Positions 17,860 through 28,865 of a DNA stretch of 64,000 nt are shown one piece after another. Every line of letters starts with the position of its first letter. Position 1 is the stretch's first letter. The position numbers and the translations under genes were made by a program. The stretch covers positions 248,001-312,000 of the forward strand of contig NZ_JAAZQQ010000005.1 in NCBI RefSeq assembly GCF_012395815.1, in the 5' to 3' direction. The notes beneath the pieces are model-generated. The model saw only the letters and a program-made list of their open reading frames with translations, was not told the origin of the DNA and made no database searches. Origin of the DNA: Roseicyclus persicicus. GTDB lineage: Bacteria > Pseudomonadota > Alphaproteobacteria > Rhodobacterales > Rhodobacteraceae.

Positions 17860-18813
17860 ATGCTCGCCTTGGAATTCCCGTTCATCACGCTGCGCAACCG
17901 GACCGACGCGCCCGATCCCGCCGAGGCCTACGGCAGCGAGAGGAGCACCCCGAAGGCCGGGCTGTGCCGGGTCGGCGATCTCGACCTCGGCTTGCTGTCG
18001 CCGCTGGCCGGCGTGGCGCCGAACTTCCTGCGCGAAGACCTGTTGCGGGTGCAGGCGGTGCAGGACATGGACGGCGACGCCGTGTTCGACCGGCTGGCCG
18101 CGACGGCGGGGGGCCGGGGCCCGGCGCTCTACGTGCACGGCTACTACATCGGCTTCGGCAAGGGCTGCCGCCGCGCCGCGCTGTTCCAGGAGAACGCCGG
18201 CCTTGCGGGGCGGTTCCTGTGGTTCACCTGGCCCTCGAACGGGGTGGCGGCCTACTACATGCACGACGAGGCGAACCTCTACTGGAGCGTGCCGGACCTG
18301 GCCGACACGATCATCGCGCTGGACGGCCGCTTCGGGTCGGGGGCGGTCGACGTGATCGGGCACAGCCTCGGGGCGCGGGGCGTGGTGCTGGCGCTCTACG
18401 ACGCGGCCAGCCGGCGGCCCGACCTGCGGCTCGGCAATGTTGTGCTGATGGCCCCCGACATGGACCTGGGCATCTTCGCCCGCATCCTGCCCCGCATCGC
18501 CGCCGTCGCCCGCAGCATCACCGTCTACGCCACCACCGGGGACAAGCCGCTGGCCCTGTCGGCGCAGCTGCATGGCTACCCCCGGCTGGGCGAGGCCGGG
18601 CACGACGTGTCGGGCCTGGCGGGCGTGGAGGTGATCGACCTCAGCGACCTGCCCGCCTCGGAGCCCACCGGCCACCTCTACCACATCTACAGCCGCGCCG
18701 TCGGAAGGGACCTGTCGCGGCTCCTGAACGACGGGCAGGGCGCGGGGCAGCGCGAGGGTCTCGAGCCGCAGGGCGGCAACCTCTGGCGCCTGCGTCGCCC
18801 GGCGCGCGCCTGA
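17860..18813 (+). CDS. alpha/beta hydrolase, DUF900-like
   Basis: 317 aa, soluble. Contains GPALYVHGYYIGF (oxyanion region), WFTWPSNGV and the nucleophile elbow VIGHSLGARG with Ser in G-H-S-L-G, followed by LGNVVLMAPDMDLGIF. This matches the DUF900-type esterase/lipase-like hydrolases. No signal peptide is visible. ATG 17860 follows GACGGAGA; the frame is open further upstream without family-like sequence. It is divergent from the other hydrolase gene and convergent with coxG. Physiological substrate unknown. Confidence 0.8.
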   Translation: MLALEFPFITLRNRTDAPDPAEAYGSERSTPKAGLCRVGDLDLGLLSPLAGVAPNFLREDLLRVQAVQDMDGDAVFDRLAATAGGRGPALYVHGYYIGFGKGCRRAALFQENAGLAGRFLWFTWPSNGVAAYYMHDEANLYWSVPDLADTIIALDGRFGSGAVDVIGHSLGARGVVLALYDAASRRPDLRLGNVVLMAPDMDLGIFARILPRIAAVARSITVYATTGDKPLALSAQLHGYPRLGEAGHDVSGLAGVEVIDLSDLPASEPTGHLYHIYSRAVGRDLSRLLNDGQGAGQREGLEPQGGNLWRLRRPARA

Positions 18814-18850
18814 CCCCGCCGCCGGCCGCGACCCGGCCGTGGCCGCGCCG

Positions 18851-19303
18851 TCAGGCCTCGGCGTCGGCGGTGACGGTGGCGGCGAACTTCTCGAAGAAGG
18901 CGGCCGACAGCTTCTGCGCGGTGCCCTGGATCAGCCGGCTGCCCAGCTGCGCCAGCTTGCCGCCCACCTCGGCGCGGGCGTCGTAGCGCAGGATGGTGCC
19001 GTCGCCGTCCTCGGTCAGCGTCACCTCGGCGCCGCCCTTGGCAAAGCCCGCGGCCCCGCCCTTGCCCTCGCCCGACAGGCCGAAGCGGTCGGGCGCGCCG
19101 GCCTGGTCCAGCGTGACCACGCCCGTGAAGCGCGCCTTCACCGGGCCGACCTTGAGCACCACCTTGGCCTCCAGCTCGGTCGGCGAATGCTGGATCAGCT
19201 CCTCGCAGCCGGGAATGCAGGCCTTGAGGACCTCGGGGTCGTTGAGCGCGTCGTAGACCACCTGCTTCGAGGCGGGGATGCGGATTTCGTCCTTCAGTTC
19301 CAT
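18851..19303 (-). CDS. coxG: CO dehydrogenase accessory protein CoxG (SRPBCC fold)
   Basis: 150 aa. The family N-terminus MELKDEIRIPASKQVVYDAL and the motif DPEVLKACIPGCEEL are intact, as is the later GAEVTLTEDGDGTILRYDARAEVGGKLAQLG. In Oligotropha CoxG helps tether CO dehydrogenase to the cytoplasmic membrane; the fold is a START/SRPBCC lipid-binding type. It is the last gene of the cox operon, located 20 bp after a 34-codon ORF. ATG 19303 fits the family start. Confidence 0.9.
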   Translation of the reverse strand: MELKDEIRIPASKQVVYDALNDPEVLKACIPGCEELIQHSPTELEAKVVLKVGPVKARFTGVVTLDQAGAPDRFGLSGEGKGGAAGFAKGGAEVTLTEDGDGTILRYDARAEVGGKLAQLGSRLIQGTAQKLSAAFFEKFAATVTADAEA

Positions 19304-19322
19304 GTCTGGTGCGTCCTTCGGT

Positions 19323-19427
19323 TCAGCAGCATTTCGTGAAAGCGGCCAGCAGGGCCTCGGCCGGTGCGGCGGGATCGGCGGGGGGCGGCGCGCGGCGGGC
19401 GCGTCCCCAGTCACGCAGTCTGGCCAT
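19323..19427 (-). CDS. small ORF (34 aa) between coxF and coxG, unknown
   Basis: ATG 19427 is preceded by GGAGG at a 7-nt spacing, which supports translation. The gene starts inside the last codons of coxF (17-bp overlap) and ends 20 bp before coxG. The product is basic at its N-terminus (MARLRDWGRARRA), Pro/Ala-rich in the middle, and ends in KCC. No known domain. The ribosome-binding site and tight packing argue for a real gene; the lack of any recognised family argues for caution. Confidence 0.5.
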   Translation of the reverse strand: MARLRDWGRARRAPPPADPAAPAEALLAAFTKCC

Positions 19428-20226
19428 GGGGTTCCTCCGTCCGGGGCGCGGCATCGCGCGCGCGCCACTGGACGATCTCGGCCAGGATCGACAGCGCGAT
19501 CTCGTGCGGGTCGATGGCCCCGATGTCGAGGCCCGCAGGCGACTTGAGCCGCGCGATGCGGTCGGCCGGCATCCCCGCCTCGGCCAGCTTGGCGGTCAGG
19601 GCCGTGGCCTTGCGGCGCGAGGCGACCATGGACACGCGGGCCGCCGGGCTGTCCAGCGCGGCCCGCAGGCAGGCCAGATCCTGCGCGCCCTGGCTTGCCA
19701 CCACGACGAAGTCGCGCGGGCCGACGGCAAGGCCCGACAGGTCGGTGCCTTCGAAGGCGACGACCGGCGCGGCCAGCCCCAGCGCGGCGGGGGCCGCGAC
19801 CCGAAGGCCGGCCAGCGGCGCATGGGTCGCCAGCGCCCGGCTGATCGGCGTCGCGCCGAACAGCACCAGCATCGGCGGCAGGCGGTAGGGCTCGATCAGC
19901 AGGTCGACCGTGCCGCCCGAGGGGCAGCCGCTGCGGAACACCTGCGCGCCGTCCTCGTCGGTCAGCGCCACGACCTTTTCGGACGGCTTCACCCGGATCA
20001 GCCGGGTTTCCCCGCTCTCGATCGCCTCGGCCCCCGCGGTGCGGACCGCGCGCTGCACGCAGCCGCCGCCGAGATGGCCGAGGATCTCGCCGTCCTCGGT
20101 GACGGCCGCCTTGGCGCCGGCCTTGGCTGAGGTCACGTCGGCGGTGCGCACGACGGTGGCGACGCAGAAGGGGCGCCCCTCCCGCCGCAGCCGGTCGATG
20201 GTGTCGAAGATGTCGAACTTGCCCAT
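19411..20226 (-). CDS. coxF: XdhC/CoxF family molybdenum-enzyme maturation protein
   Basis: 271 aa. N-terminal XdhC/CoxI-type region with GKFDIFDTIDRLRREG, ATVVRTADVTSAKAGAKAAV, GHLGGGCVQ and SGCPSGGTVDLLIEP, then a Rossmann-like C-terminal half (LVLFGATPISRALATHAPLAGLRVA). XdhC proteins bind the molybdenum cofactor, help sulfurate it and insert it into xanthine dehydrogenase-family enzymes; in cox operons the corresponding gene is coxF. It sits in the standard position after coxE. Start ATG 20226, 11 bp after the coxE stop. Confidence 0.85.
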   Translation of the reverse strand: MGKFDIFDTIDRLRREGRPFCVATVVRTADVTSAKAGAKAAVTEDGEILGHLGGGCVQRAVRTAGAEAIESGETRLIRVKPSEKVVALTDEDGAQVFRSGCPSGGTVDLLIEPYRLPPMLVLFGATPISRALATHAPLAGLRVAAPAALGLAAPVVAFEGTDLSGLAVGPRDFVVVASQGAQDLACLRAALDSPAARVSMVASRRKATALTAKLAEAGMPADRIARLKSPAGLDIGAIDPHEIALSILAEIVQWRARDAAPRTEEPHGQTA

Positions 20227-20237
20227 GGGTCCTGTCC

Positions 20238-21425
20238 TCAGAGCCGTGCGAATTCGGGTTCCAGCGCGGCGAGCGCCGCGATGGTGTTGGCGGGAAGATG
20301 CGCGTCGAGATGCGGCAGGGCCGCGCGGATGCCGGCGGCGACGGGGGCGTAGTCGGCCCAGCCCTTCAGCGGGTTCAGCCACACGATGCGCCCCGCGCGG
20401 CGGCGCAGGCGCGCAAGGGCTGCGGCCAGCGCCTCGGGGCGGCCGGTGCAGTAGCCGTCGCTCAGGATCACCACGACGCTGCGCCGGGTCAGGCGGCGGC
20501 CGCCCGGCCCGTCTGCGAAGGCGGCGAGCGATGCGCCGATGTCGGTGCCGCCGCCGAAGCCCTCGGCCATCAAGCCCAGCCGGGTCGCGGCGCGCAGCGT
20601 GTCGCGGTCGCGCAAGGCCGGCGTCACCCGCATCGCGCGGGTGTGGAACAGGTAGGCCTCGGCCTCGGTGTCGGCGTCGACCAGCCCCTTGACGAAGGCC
20701 AGGAACACGCGGGCGTAGACGGTCATCGACCCGCTGACATCGCAGAGCGCGATGATGCGCACCGGGCGGTCGGGCCGGCTGCGGCGGCGCAGGTCGAGCG
20801 GCTCGCCCCCGCGCGCGAGGCTGGCGCGCAGCGTGCGGCGCAAGTCGATCTCGCGGCCCCGCAGCGCCTGCTTGCGGCGGCGGGAGCGGCGGTCGCGGAT
20901 CGCGCGGGCCAGTGCCTCGGCGGCGCGGGCGGCCTCGCGCAAGGCGTCGGCATCGGCGATCTCGCGCAGGTCGCGGCGGGCGAGGTTGCGGGTGCGGGTG
21001 GCGATCAGGCGGCCCTCGGTCCCCTCGGCCTCGCCCTCGCCGGCGTCGGGCTGGCGGTCGGTCTCCCTGCCCGCGGCCCCTGCCCCGCCGTCGAGATGCG
21101 GCTGCCACAGCGCGGCGGCCGAGGGGGCCGCGACTCCGCGCCGGTCGGGGTGCGCCGTGCCGCGCCGGGTGCGGCCCGCGTTGAACCAGTAGGCGTCGTA
21201 GAGGTCGTCGAAGCGGCGCCACGTCTCGGCATCGGGCACGAACAGCGCCTTGAGCGCCGCGCGCGCCGCGTCGCGGTCGGTGGCGTCGACCAGCATGAGG
21301 GCCTCCAGCGCGTCGGCGGTTTCGGCGGGCCCGAGGCGCAGCCCGTTCAGCCGCAGATGCGCGACGAAGCCCGCCATCCGGTCCTCCGGCCCGCCCGCCC
21401 GCTCGGGAAACCGCGTCGCCCGCAT
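20238..21425 (-). CDS. coxE: VWA-domain CoxE family protein
   Basis: 395 aa. The C-terminal half is a von Willebrand A domain with the metal-ion adhesion site DVSGSM, followed by GGTDIGASLA and VILSDGY. A central Arg/Asp/Glu-rich region (RRRKQALRGREIDLRRTL) precedes it. CoxE works with the AAA+ ATPase CoxD in assembling the [CuSMoO2] active site of CO dehydrogenase in Oligotropha. The start ATG 21425 shares one base with the coxD stop (TGATG), giving coupled translation. An in-frame extension upstream is not family-like. Confidence 0.9.
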   Translation of the reverse strand: MRATRFPERAGGPEDRMAGFVAHLRLNGLRLGPAETADALEALMLVDATDRDAARAALKALFVPDAETWRRFDDLYDAYWFNAGRTRRGTAHPDRRGVAAPSAAALWQPHLDGGAGAAGRETDRQPDAGEGEAEGTEGRLIATRTRNLARRDLREIADADALREAARAAEALARAIRDRRSRRRKQALRGREIDLRRTLRASLARGGEPLDLRRRSRPDRPVRIIALCDVSGSMTVYARVFLAFVKGLVDADTEAEAYLFHTRAMRVTPALRDRDTLRAATRLGLMAEGFGGGTDIGASLAAFADGPGGRRLTRRSVVVILSDGYCTGRPEALAAALARLRRRAGRIVWLNPLKGWADYAPVAAGIRAALPHLDAHLPANTIAALAALEPEFARL

Positions 21426-22279
21426 CACGCCACCTTGCCGATCAGCCGCGCCATCAGCTCGGGCGGTGCCGCGTCGCGGTCGGTCGCGGTCTTGAGCAGG
21501 CACACCAGCGTCGCCTGCACCGTGGCGGGATCGTCGGACAGGTCGTTCACCCCGAGCCCCGCCAGCGCCGCCGCCCAGTCGAGCATCTCGGCCACGCCCG
21601 GCTTCTTCTCCAGGTCCTCGCGGCGGAGCGCCTGCACCACGCCGACGATCTGGCGGGCAAGGCGCGGCGCGAGATCGGGGGCGCGGGCGCGCAGGATGGC
21701 AATCTCGGTGTCGCGGTCGGGGTAGTCGACGTAGGAATAGAGGCAGCGGCGGCGCAGCGCGTCCGACAGGTCGCGGGTGCCGTTCGCCGTCAGGATCACC
21801 ACCGGCCGGCTGGTCGCCGCGATGGTGCCGAGCTCGGGGATCGTGATCTGGAACTCGGACAGGATTTCAAGGAGATACGCCTCGAATTCCTCGTCCGCGC
21901 GGTCGATCTCGTCGATCAGGAGGACCGGCGGCTCGGGCTGGCTTATCGCCTCGAGGAGCGGCCGGCGCATCAGGTATTTCTCGGAAAACAGGCTGTCCTC
22001 GGTCGCGCCCTCGGCGCGGATGGCGAGAAGCTGGCGCTGGTAGTTCCACTCGTAGATGGCGTGGCTGGCGTCCAGCCCCTCGTAGCACTGCAGCCGGATC
22101 AGCCGCGCGCCCGTGGCCTCGGCCAGCGCCCGGGCGATTTCCGTCTTGCCCACGCCCGCCGGCCCCTCGAGCAGCAGGGGCCGCCCGAGCCCGAGCGCGA
22201 GGTGGAGCGCCATGGAGAGGTCGCCCGAGGCGACATAGCCCCGGCCCTCCAGCGCGGTTCTGAGCTCTTGCAAGGTCAT
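21425..22279 (-). CDS. coxD: MoxR-type AAA+ ATPase CoxD
   Basis: 284 aa. Walker A GPAGVGKTE at about residue 39-47, Walker B PVLLIDEIDRAD, sensor 1 ILTANGTRDL and an arginine-finger region DALRRRCLYSYVDYP. MoxR/CoxD ATPases act as chaperones for metal insertion together with VWA partners. In the form I cox operon it is needed for the sulfur/copper centre. ATG 22279 starts MTLQELRTAL. It lies 47 bp downstream of coxL and overlaps coxE by one base. Confidence 0.93.
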   Translation of the reverse strand: MTLQELRTALEGRGYVASGDLSMALHLALGLGRPLLLEGPAGVGKTEIARALAEATGARLIRLQCYEGLDASHAIYEWNYQRQLLAIRAEGATEDSLFSEKYLMRRPLLEAISQPEPPVLLIDEIDRADEEFEAYLLEILSEFQITIPELGTIAATSRPVVILTANGTRDLSDALRRRCLYSYVDYPDRDTEIAILRARAPDLAPRLARQIVGVVQALRREDLEKKPGVAEMLDWAAALAGLGVNDLSDDPATVQATLVCLLKTATDRDAAPPELMARLIGKVA

Positions 22280-22326
22280 TGCGGGGGTCGCGGGGCGGAC
22301 CCGGAGGCCCGCCCCGCCCTGTCCTG

Positions 22327-24743
<2,417 letters not shown>

Positions 24744-24747
<4 letters not shown>

Positions 24748-25241
24748 TCCGCCGCCTCCTTCTGGGCGTTCAGCATGTCGGCAGAGGCGAGGATCGCCTT
24801 GACGATGTTCTGGTAGCCGGTGCAGCGGCACAGGTTGCCGGCCATGCCGAAGCGGACCTCTTCCTCGGTGGGCCGCGGGTTTTCCTGCAGCAGACGGTGC
24901 GCGCGGGTGATCATGCCCGGCGTGCAGAAGCCGCACTGAAGGCCGTGATGTTCGCGGAACATCTCCTGGATCACACCGAGCGAACCGTCGGGGTTCACCA
25001 GCCCCTCGACGGTCGTGACCTCGGCGCCGTTGGCCTGCGCCACGAAGACGGTGCAGGATTTCACCGACTTGCCGTTCATGTCGACGGTGCAGGCCCCGCA
25101 ATGCGAGGTCTCGCAGCCGATGTGCGGGCCGGTGACGTTGAGGTTCTCGCGCAGGAAGTGGATCAGCAGCGTCCGCGGCTCGGCCAGCCCCTCGACCTGC
25201 TGGCCGTTCAGCGTCAGCTTCACGTGCATCTTGTTCGCCAT
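24744..25241 (-). CDS. coxS: carbon monoxide dehydrogenase small (iron-sulfur) subunit
   Basis: 165 aa. Carries two [2Fe-2S] clusters that relay electrons from CoxL to the FAD of CoxM. The N-terminal plant-type cluster ligands are Cys43, Cys48, Cys51 and Cys63 ([11 protein letters not shown]). The C-terminal cluster ligands are Cys103, Cys106, Cys138 and Cys140 (CGFC and LCRC). ATG 25241 follows GGAGGACACGAC, a good ribosome-binding site. It overlaps coxL by four bases and follows coxM by 14 bp. Confidence 0.96.
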
Positions 25242-25255
25242 GTCGTGTCCTCCCC

Positions 25256-26089
25256 TCACGCCGCGCGGGCCTGGGCCTGCGCGATCGCGCGGCGCAGGAT
25301 CACGGCGGCCACATGTTTCTTGAAGGCCACGGGGCCCTTCATGTCCTCCTGCGGGTCGATCGCGTCGAGCATCGCGGCGACCGCGCCTTCGATGTCGCCG
25401 GCGGCCAGCGCGGCGCTTGCCTCCTCGGACCACACCGGCGTGTCGGCCAGGTTGGTCATCGCGACGGACGCGCCGCCCTTGCCCACCAGCACGGCGGCGG
25501 CGGCGGTGGCGTAGTCGCCGATCTTGCGCTTCTGCTTGACGTAGGCGTAGCCGGTGCCGGCGGCGGGCACAGGGATCACGATGCGGGTCAGGATCTCGTC
25601 GTCGCCGCGGGCGGTGAAATAGGCCGCCTCGTAGAACTCGCGCGCCGGGATCATCCGGGCGCCGTCGGGGCCGACCACCTCGTAGGACGCATCAAGGCAC
25701 TGCATCAGCCCCGGCATGTCGTTGCCCGGGTCGCCGTTGGCGACGTTGCCGCCCACGGTGCCCATGTTGCGCACCTGCGGGTCGGCGATCTGCAGCGCCG
25801 CCTCGCGCAGGAGCGGCAGGCGCGCGGCAAGACCGTCGTGGCCGATCAGCTCGGCCTGGGTGGTCATCGCGCCGATGACGACCTCGGCGTCGCCGACGGT
25901 GATGCCCTTGAGGTCGGTGATGTCCTGCAGGTCGACCAGGTGGGCGATCTCGGCCATGCGCAGCTTCATCATCGGGATCAGGCTGTGCCCGCCCGCGATC
26001 ACGCGCGCCTCGTCGCCATGGGTCTGCAGGATGGATAGCGCCGACGCGAGGTCGGCGGGTCGATGGTAATCGAACCCGGCTGGTATCAT
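25256..26089 (-). CDS. coxM: carbon monoxide dehydrogenase medium (FAD) subunit
   Basis: 277 aa. FAD-binding motifs [15 protein letters not shown] (about residues 32-46) and [16 protein letters not shown] (about 109-124) are those of the CoxM/xanthine dehydrogenase flavoprotein. It accepts electrons from CoxS and donates them to the quinone pool. ATG 26089 follows GGGGAGGACAC. The 153-bp gap to coxC upstream is the largest gap in the operon and may hold an internal promoter or LytTR-binding site. Confidence 0.95.
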   Translation of the reverse strand: MIPAGFDYHRPADLASALSILQTHGDEARVIAGGHSLIPMMKLRMAEIAHLVDLQDITDLKGITVGDAEVVIGAMTTQAELIGHDGLAARLPLLREAALQIADPQVRNMGTVGGNVANGDPGNDMPGLMQCLDASYEVVGPDGARMIPAREFYEAAYFTARGDDEILTRIVIPVPAAGTGYAYVKQKRKIGDYATAAAAVLVGKGGASVAMTNLADTPVWSEEASAALAAGDIEGAVAAMLDAIDPQEDMKGPVAFKKHVAAVILRRAIAQAQARAA

Positions 26090-26242
26090 GTGTCCTCCCC
26101 GGAGCGTCGTTGATCTGCGCTCCCCACACGACACGCTGCGGCAATAGCGCGCGGCCACCAACAGTGCGGCCATGAAAAACAGGGTTTTCTGCACGAAGTG
26201 CGACGGGCGCGCACGAGTTGCGCGAGTGGCGAAAGCGCGCCG

Positions 26243-27379
26243 TCAGAGGCCGAGCGCGGTGCGCACCTCGGCCAGACGCGACCGGCTGACCGGCACCCGC
26301 TGCAACGAGTCGACGGCGCGCAGGACGCAGCTGCCGGTGTCCTTGCTGCGCTGGAACTCCACCACGTAGTCGGGGTTCACCAGGTAGCTGCGGTGCGCGC
26401 GCACGAAGCGCGCGGGCCCCAGCCGGTCCTCGGCCTCGGAGATCGACCAGGGGCAGAAGAACTTGCCCGCCGTGGCGTACAGGATGGTGTAGTGCCCCTC
26501 GGCCCGCACCGCCGCGACCTCGCCGCGGTCGAGGAACCGGGTGCGCCCGCCCTGCTCGTAGGGGATGCGCAGCGGCGCGTCCTCGCGCCCCGGCGCGGCC
26601 CCCCGCCCCTGTGGCACGGCCGGGGCGGCCACCCCCTCGGGCGGCGCGGGGGCCGGGCCCGCGGGCGCCTCGGCGGGCCCGAGGAAGGTGACGCCGGTCA
26701 GGAGGAAGGCGCCCGAGATGGCGAAGGCCGCGACCGAGACGCCCATCGCCATCACCTCGTTCGAGATCGGCGGCCCGGCGGCCTGCACCCCCCCGTCGAC
26801 GATGAAGCCGGTGCCGCCCATGGCGATGAAATGCAGCGCGAAGACCGACAGCGCGAAGCAGACGGTGCCGAGCAGGATGTTGCCCCGCGTCCGCGCGCCA
26901 TAGGCCACCCAGACCGCCAGGATCGACAGGCCCAGGGCCGCGACCAGCGACACGCCGACCCCGGCCAGGCTGAACACGGGGCGGCAGATCTCCATCCCCA
27001 GCATGCCCACGTAATGCATCCCCGCGATGCCGAGGCCCATCACCGTGCCCGCCGCCACCAGCGTCGCGGGCCGGCGCGGGACGAAATGCAGGATCAGGAG
27101 CGCGAGGCCGACCACGAGGATGGCGATCAGCGCCGAGATCAGCGTCATCAGCCCGTCGTAGTAGAACAGGATCGGCAGCTGCAGGCCCAGCATGGCCACG
27201 AAATGCATCGACCAGATGCCGCCGCCCAGCACCACGGCGGCGATCGCCACCACCAGCTTGCGCTGAGCGAGGCCCAGCGCCGAGGCGCCGCGCGTCAGCG
27301 ACAGCCCGCTGAAGCCCGCCATCAACGCCACGGCAAGCGACGCCGCGACAAGCAGCCCGTTGTGAGAATACGCCAGCAG
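26243..27379 (-). CDS. coxC: CoxC/CoxH-type membrane sensor: MHYT domain plus LytTR DNA-binding domain
   Basis: About 378 aa. Residues 1 to about 225 hold seven hydrophobic segments with three MHYT-like motifs (SMHFVAML, GMHYVGML, ALHFIAMG) whose Met/His residues are proposed metal (copper) ligands that could sense CO or O2. The C-terminal about 105 residues are a LytTR domain (FLDRGEVAAVRAEGHYTILY, FVRAHRSYLVNP). This architecture is that of CoxC and CoxH of carboxidotrophs. No ATG, GTG or TTG lies near the expected N-terminus (family start YSHN). CTG 27379, 8 nt after GGAGGAGG, is the best candidate; TTG 27436 is the alternative. It probably controls the cox promoter. Confidence 0.85.
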   Translation of the reverse strand: MLAYSHNGLLVAASLAVALMAGFSGLSLTRGASALGLAQRKLVVAIAAVVLGGGIWSMHFVAMLGLQLPILFYYDGLMTLISALIAILVVGLALLILHFVPRRPATLVAAGTVMGLGIAGMHYVGMLGMEICRPVFSLAGVGVSLVAALGLSILAVWVAYGARTRGNILLGTVCFALSVFALHFIAMGGTGFIVDGGVQAAGPPISNEVMAMGVSVAAFAISGAFLLTGVTFLGPAEAPAGPAPAPPEGVAAPAVPQGRGAAPGREDAPLRIPYEQGGRTRFLDRGEVAAVRAEGHYTILYATAGKFFCPWSISEAEDRLGPARFVRAHRSYLVNPDYVVEFQRSKDTGSCVLRAVDSLQRVPVSRSRLAEVRTALGL

Positions 27380-27465
27380 TGGGGGGGCCTCCTCCAGACC
27401 TTGGGGGGAGTGTAGCAGCGACCCCGGGGGTTTCAATCGGCCATCCGCGGCGCGGGGCCGCCGCG

Positions 27466-28863
27466 TCAGGGTCGCCGCGACGGGGCGGGCGCGGCGCGGT
27501 GGGCCGGCAGGGTGATCGTCACCCGCAGCCCGCCCTGCGCCCGGTTCTCCAGCGTGATCGCGCCGCCGTGGTCCTCGAGGATCATCTGCGCGATGCTGAG
27601 GCCGAGGCCGAAGCCCTCCTTCTCGGGGGCGCCGGTCGCGACCGCGCGCCGGAACGGCCGGAACACCGCGTCGATCTCGGCCGGCCGGATGCCCGGGCCC
27701 GCGTCGTCGATCTCGACCGTGATGGTCGGCCCCTCGAGGCGGGCCCGCACCACCGCGCGGTCGCCGTACTTGATCGCGTTCTCGATCACGTTGGTGAAGG
27801 CCCGCTTCAGCGCCACGCGCTTGCCGTAGTGCCGGATCGGCTGGTCGACCGTGCAGGTCAGCGCCGCGCCGGTGTCGGCGAAGTCGTCGCAGATGCTTTC
27901 CAGCAGGCTGCCGAGGTCGAGCAGCGCGCGCTCCTCGGTGTCGCCCGAGACCCGCGCGTAGTCGAGGAAGGTCCCGATGATGGTGTTCATCTCGTCCAGC
28001 GTGACCAGCATCTTTTCCTGCTCTTCCGAGGGCGGCGCCAGCTCGGTCCGCAGCCGCATCTGGGTGATCGGCGTGCGCAGGTCGTGCGAGATCGCCGCCA
28101 GCATCCCGGTGCGGTTCTCGACCAGCCGCAGCAGGCGCTTCTGCATCAGGTTGAACGCCTGCGCCGCGGCGCGCACCTCGAGCGGGCCGCTTTCGGCCAT
28201 CGGGGTGGCGCGCAGGTCGGTGCCCAGCCGGGTGGCCGCGGTCGCCATCCGCTGCAGCGGCGCGGTCAGCCGGCCGATCAGCCAGACGGCGATGGCGCTC
28301 TGCACCAGCAGCGCGAACAGCACCGTGGTCAGCAGGTAGCGCGGAAAGGCGTCGGCCGAGGGCGAGGTCTGGCCGAGGAAGTTCAGCCACTCGTCGTCGC
28401 CGTGGTGCACCGAGATGGCCATGATCCAGCGCCGGCCGCCCTCGGGCACCTCGGCCTCGGCGGCGTCGGCCAGGCCGGGCGGCTGCAGGAAGCCGGGCGG
28501 CAGCGCGCGGCGGAACCAGACCCGGATGTCGTTGTCGCGGATCGCGGGCACCTTGCTGCGGAAATCGGTGGTCAGGCTGCGCTCGTCCTCGGTCGGGGTG
28601 CGGTTGGCGAAGACCGGCTCGGTGGTGCTCCAGACCCGGAAGGCGCGGCTGTCCGAGGCCGCCTCGATCTCGGGGTTCCAGGCGTCGGGGATGTTCCGCA
28701 ACAGCCGGCTGACCCCGGCCGCGCGCTCGACGATGTCGTAGGCGTCCTGCAGCACCAGCGTCTCCTGCCGGTCGCGGAAATAGATCGCCAGCCCCAGGCT
28801 GTTGGACACCAACAGGCCCACAAGGATCACGGCGACGGTCTGCGCCTTGAGGCTGCGGAGCAC
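27466..28863 (-). CDS. EnvZ-type sensor histidine kinase
   Basis: 465 aa with GTG start 28863, two bases before the stop of the response regulator gene. TM1 at about 10-30 and TM2 at about 165-190 flank a periplasmic domain of about 135 residues of unknown ligand. HAMP follows, then the H-box MLAAISHDLRTPI, N-box NVIENAIKYGD and G-boxes DDAGPGIR and GFGLGLSIA. The cytoplasmic part phosphorylates the adjacent OmpR-type regulator. It lies on the same strand as, and about 85 bp upstream of, coxC, so it may be read through into the cox operon. Confidence 0.9.
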   Translation of the reverse strand: MLRSLKAQTVAVILVGLLVSNSLGLAIYFRDRQETLVLQDAYDIVERAAGVSRLLRNIPDAWNPEIEAASDSRAFRVWSTTEPVFANRTPTEDERSLTTDFRSKVPAIRDNDIRVWFRRALPPGFLQPPGLADAAEAEVPEGGRRWIMAISVHHGDDEWLNFLGQTSPSADAFPRYLLTTVLFALLVQSAIAVWLIGRLTAPLQRMATAATRLGTDLRATPMAESGPLEVRAAAQAFNLMQKRLLRLVENRTGMLAAISHDLRTPITQMRLRTELAPPSEEQEKMLVTLDEMNTIIGTFLDYARVSGDTEERALLDLGSLLESICDDFADTGAALTCTVDQPIRHYGKRVALKRAFTNVIENAIKYGDRAVVRARLEGPTITVEIDDAGPGIRPAEIDAVFRPFRRAVATGAPEKEGFGLGLSIAQMILEDHGGAITLENRAQGGLRVTITLPAHRAAPAPSRRP

Positions 28864-28865
28864 GG

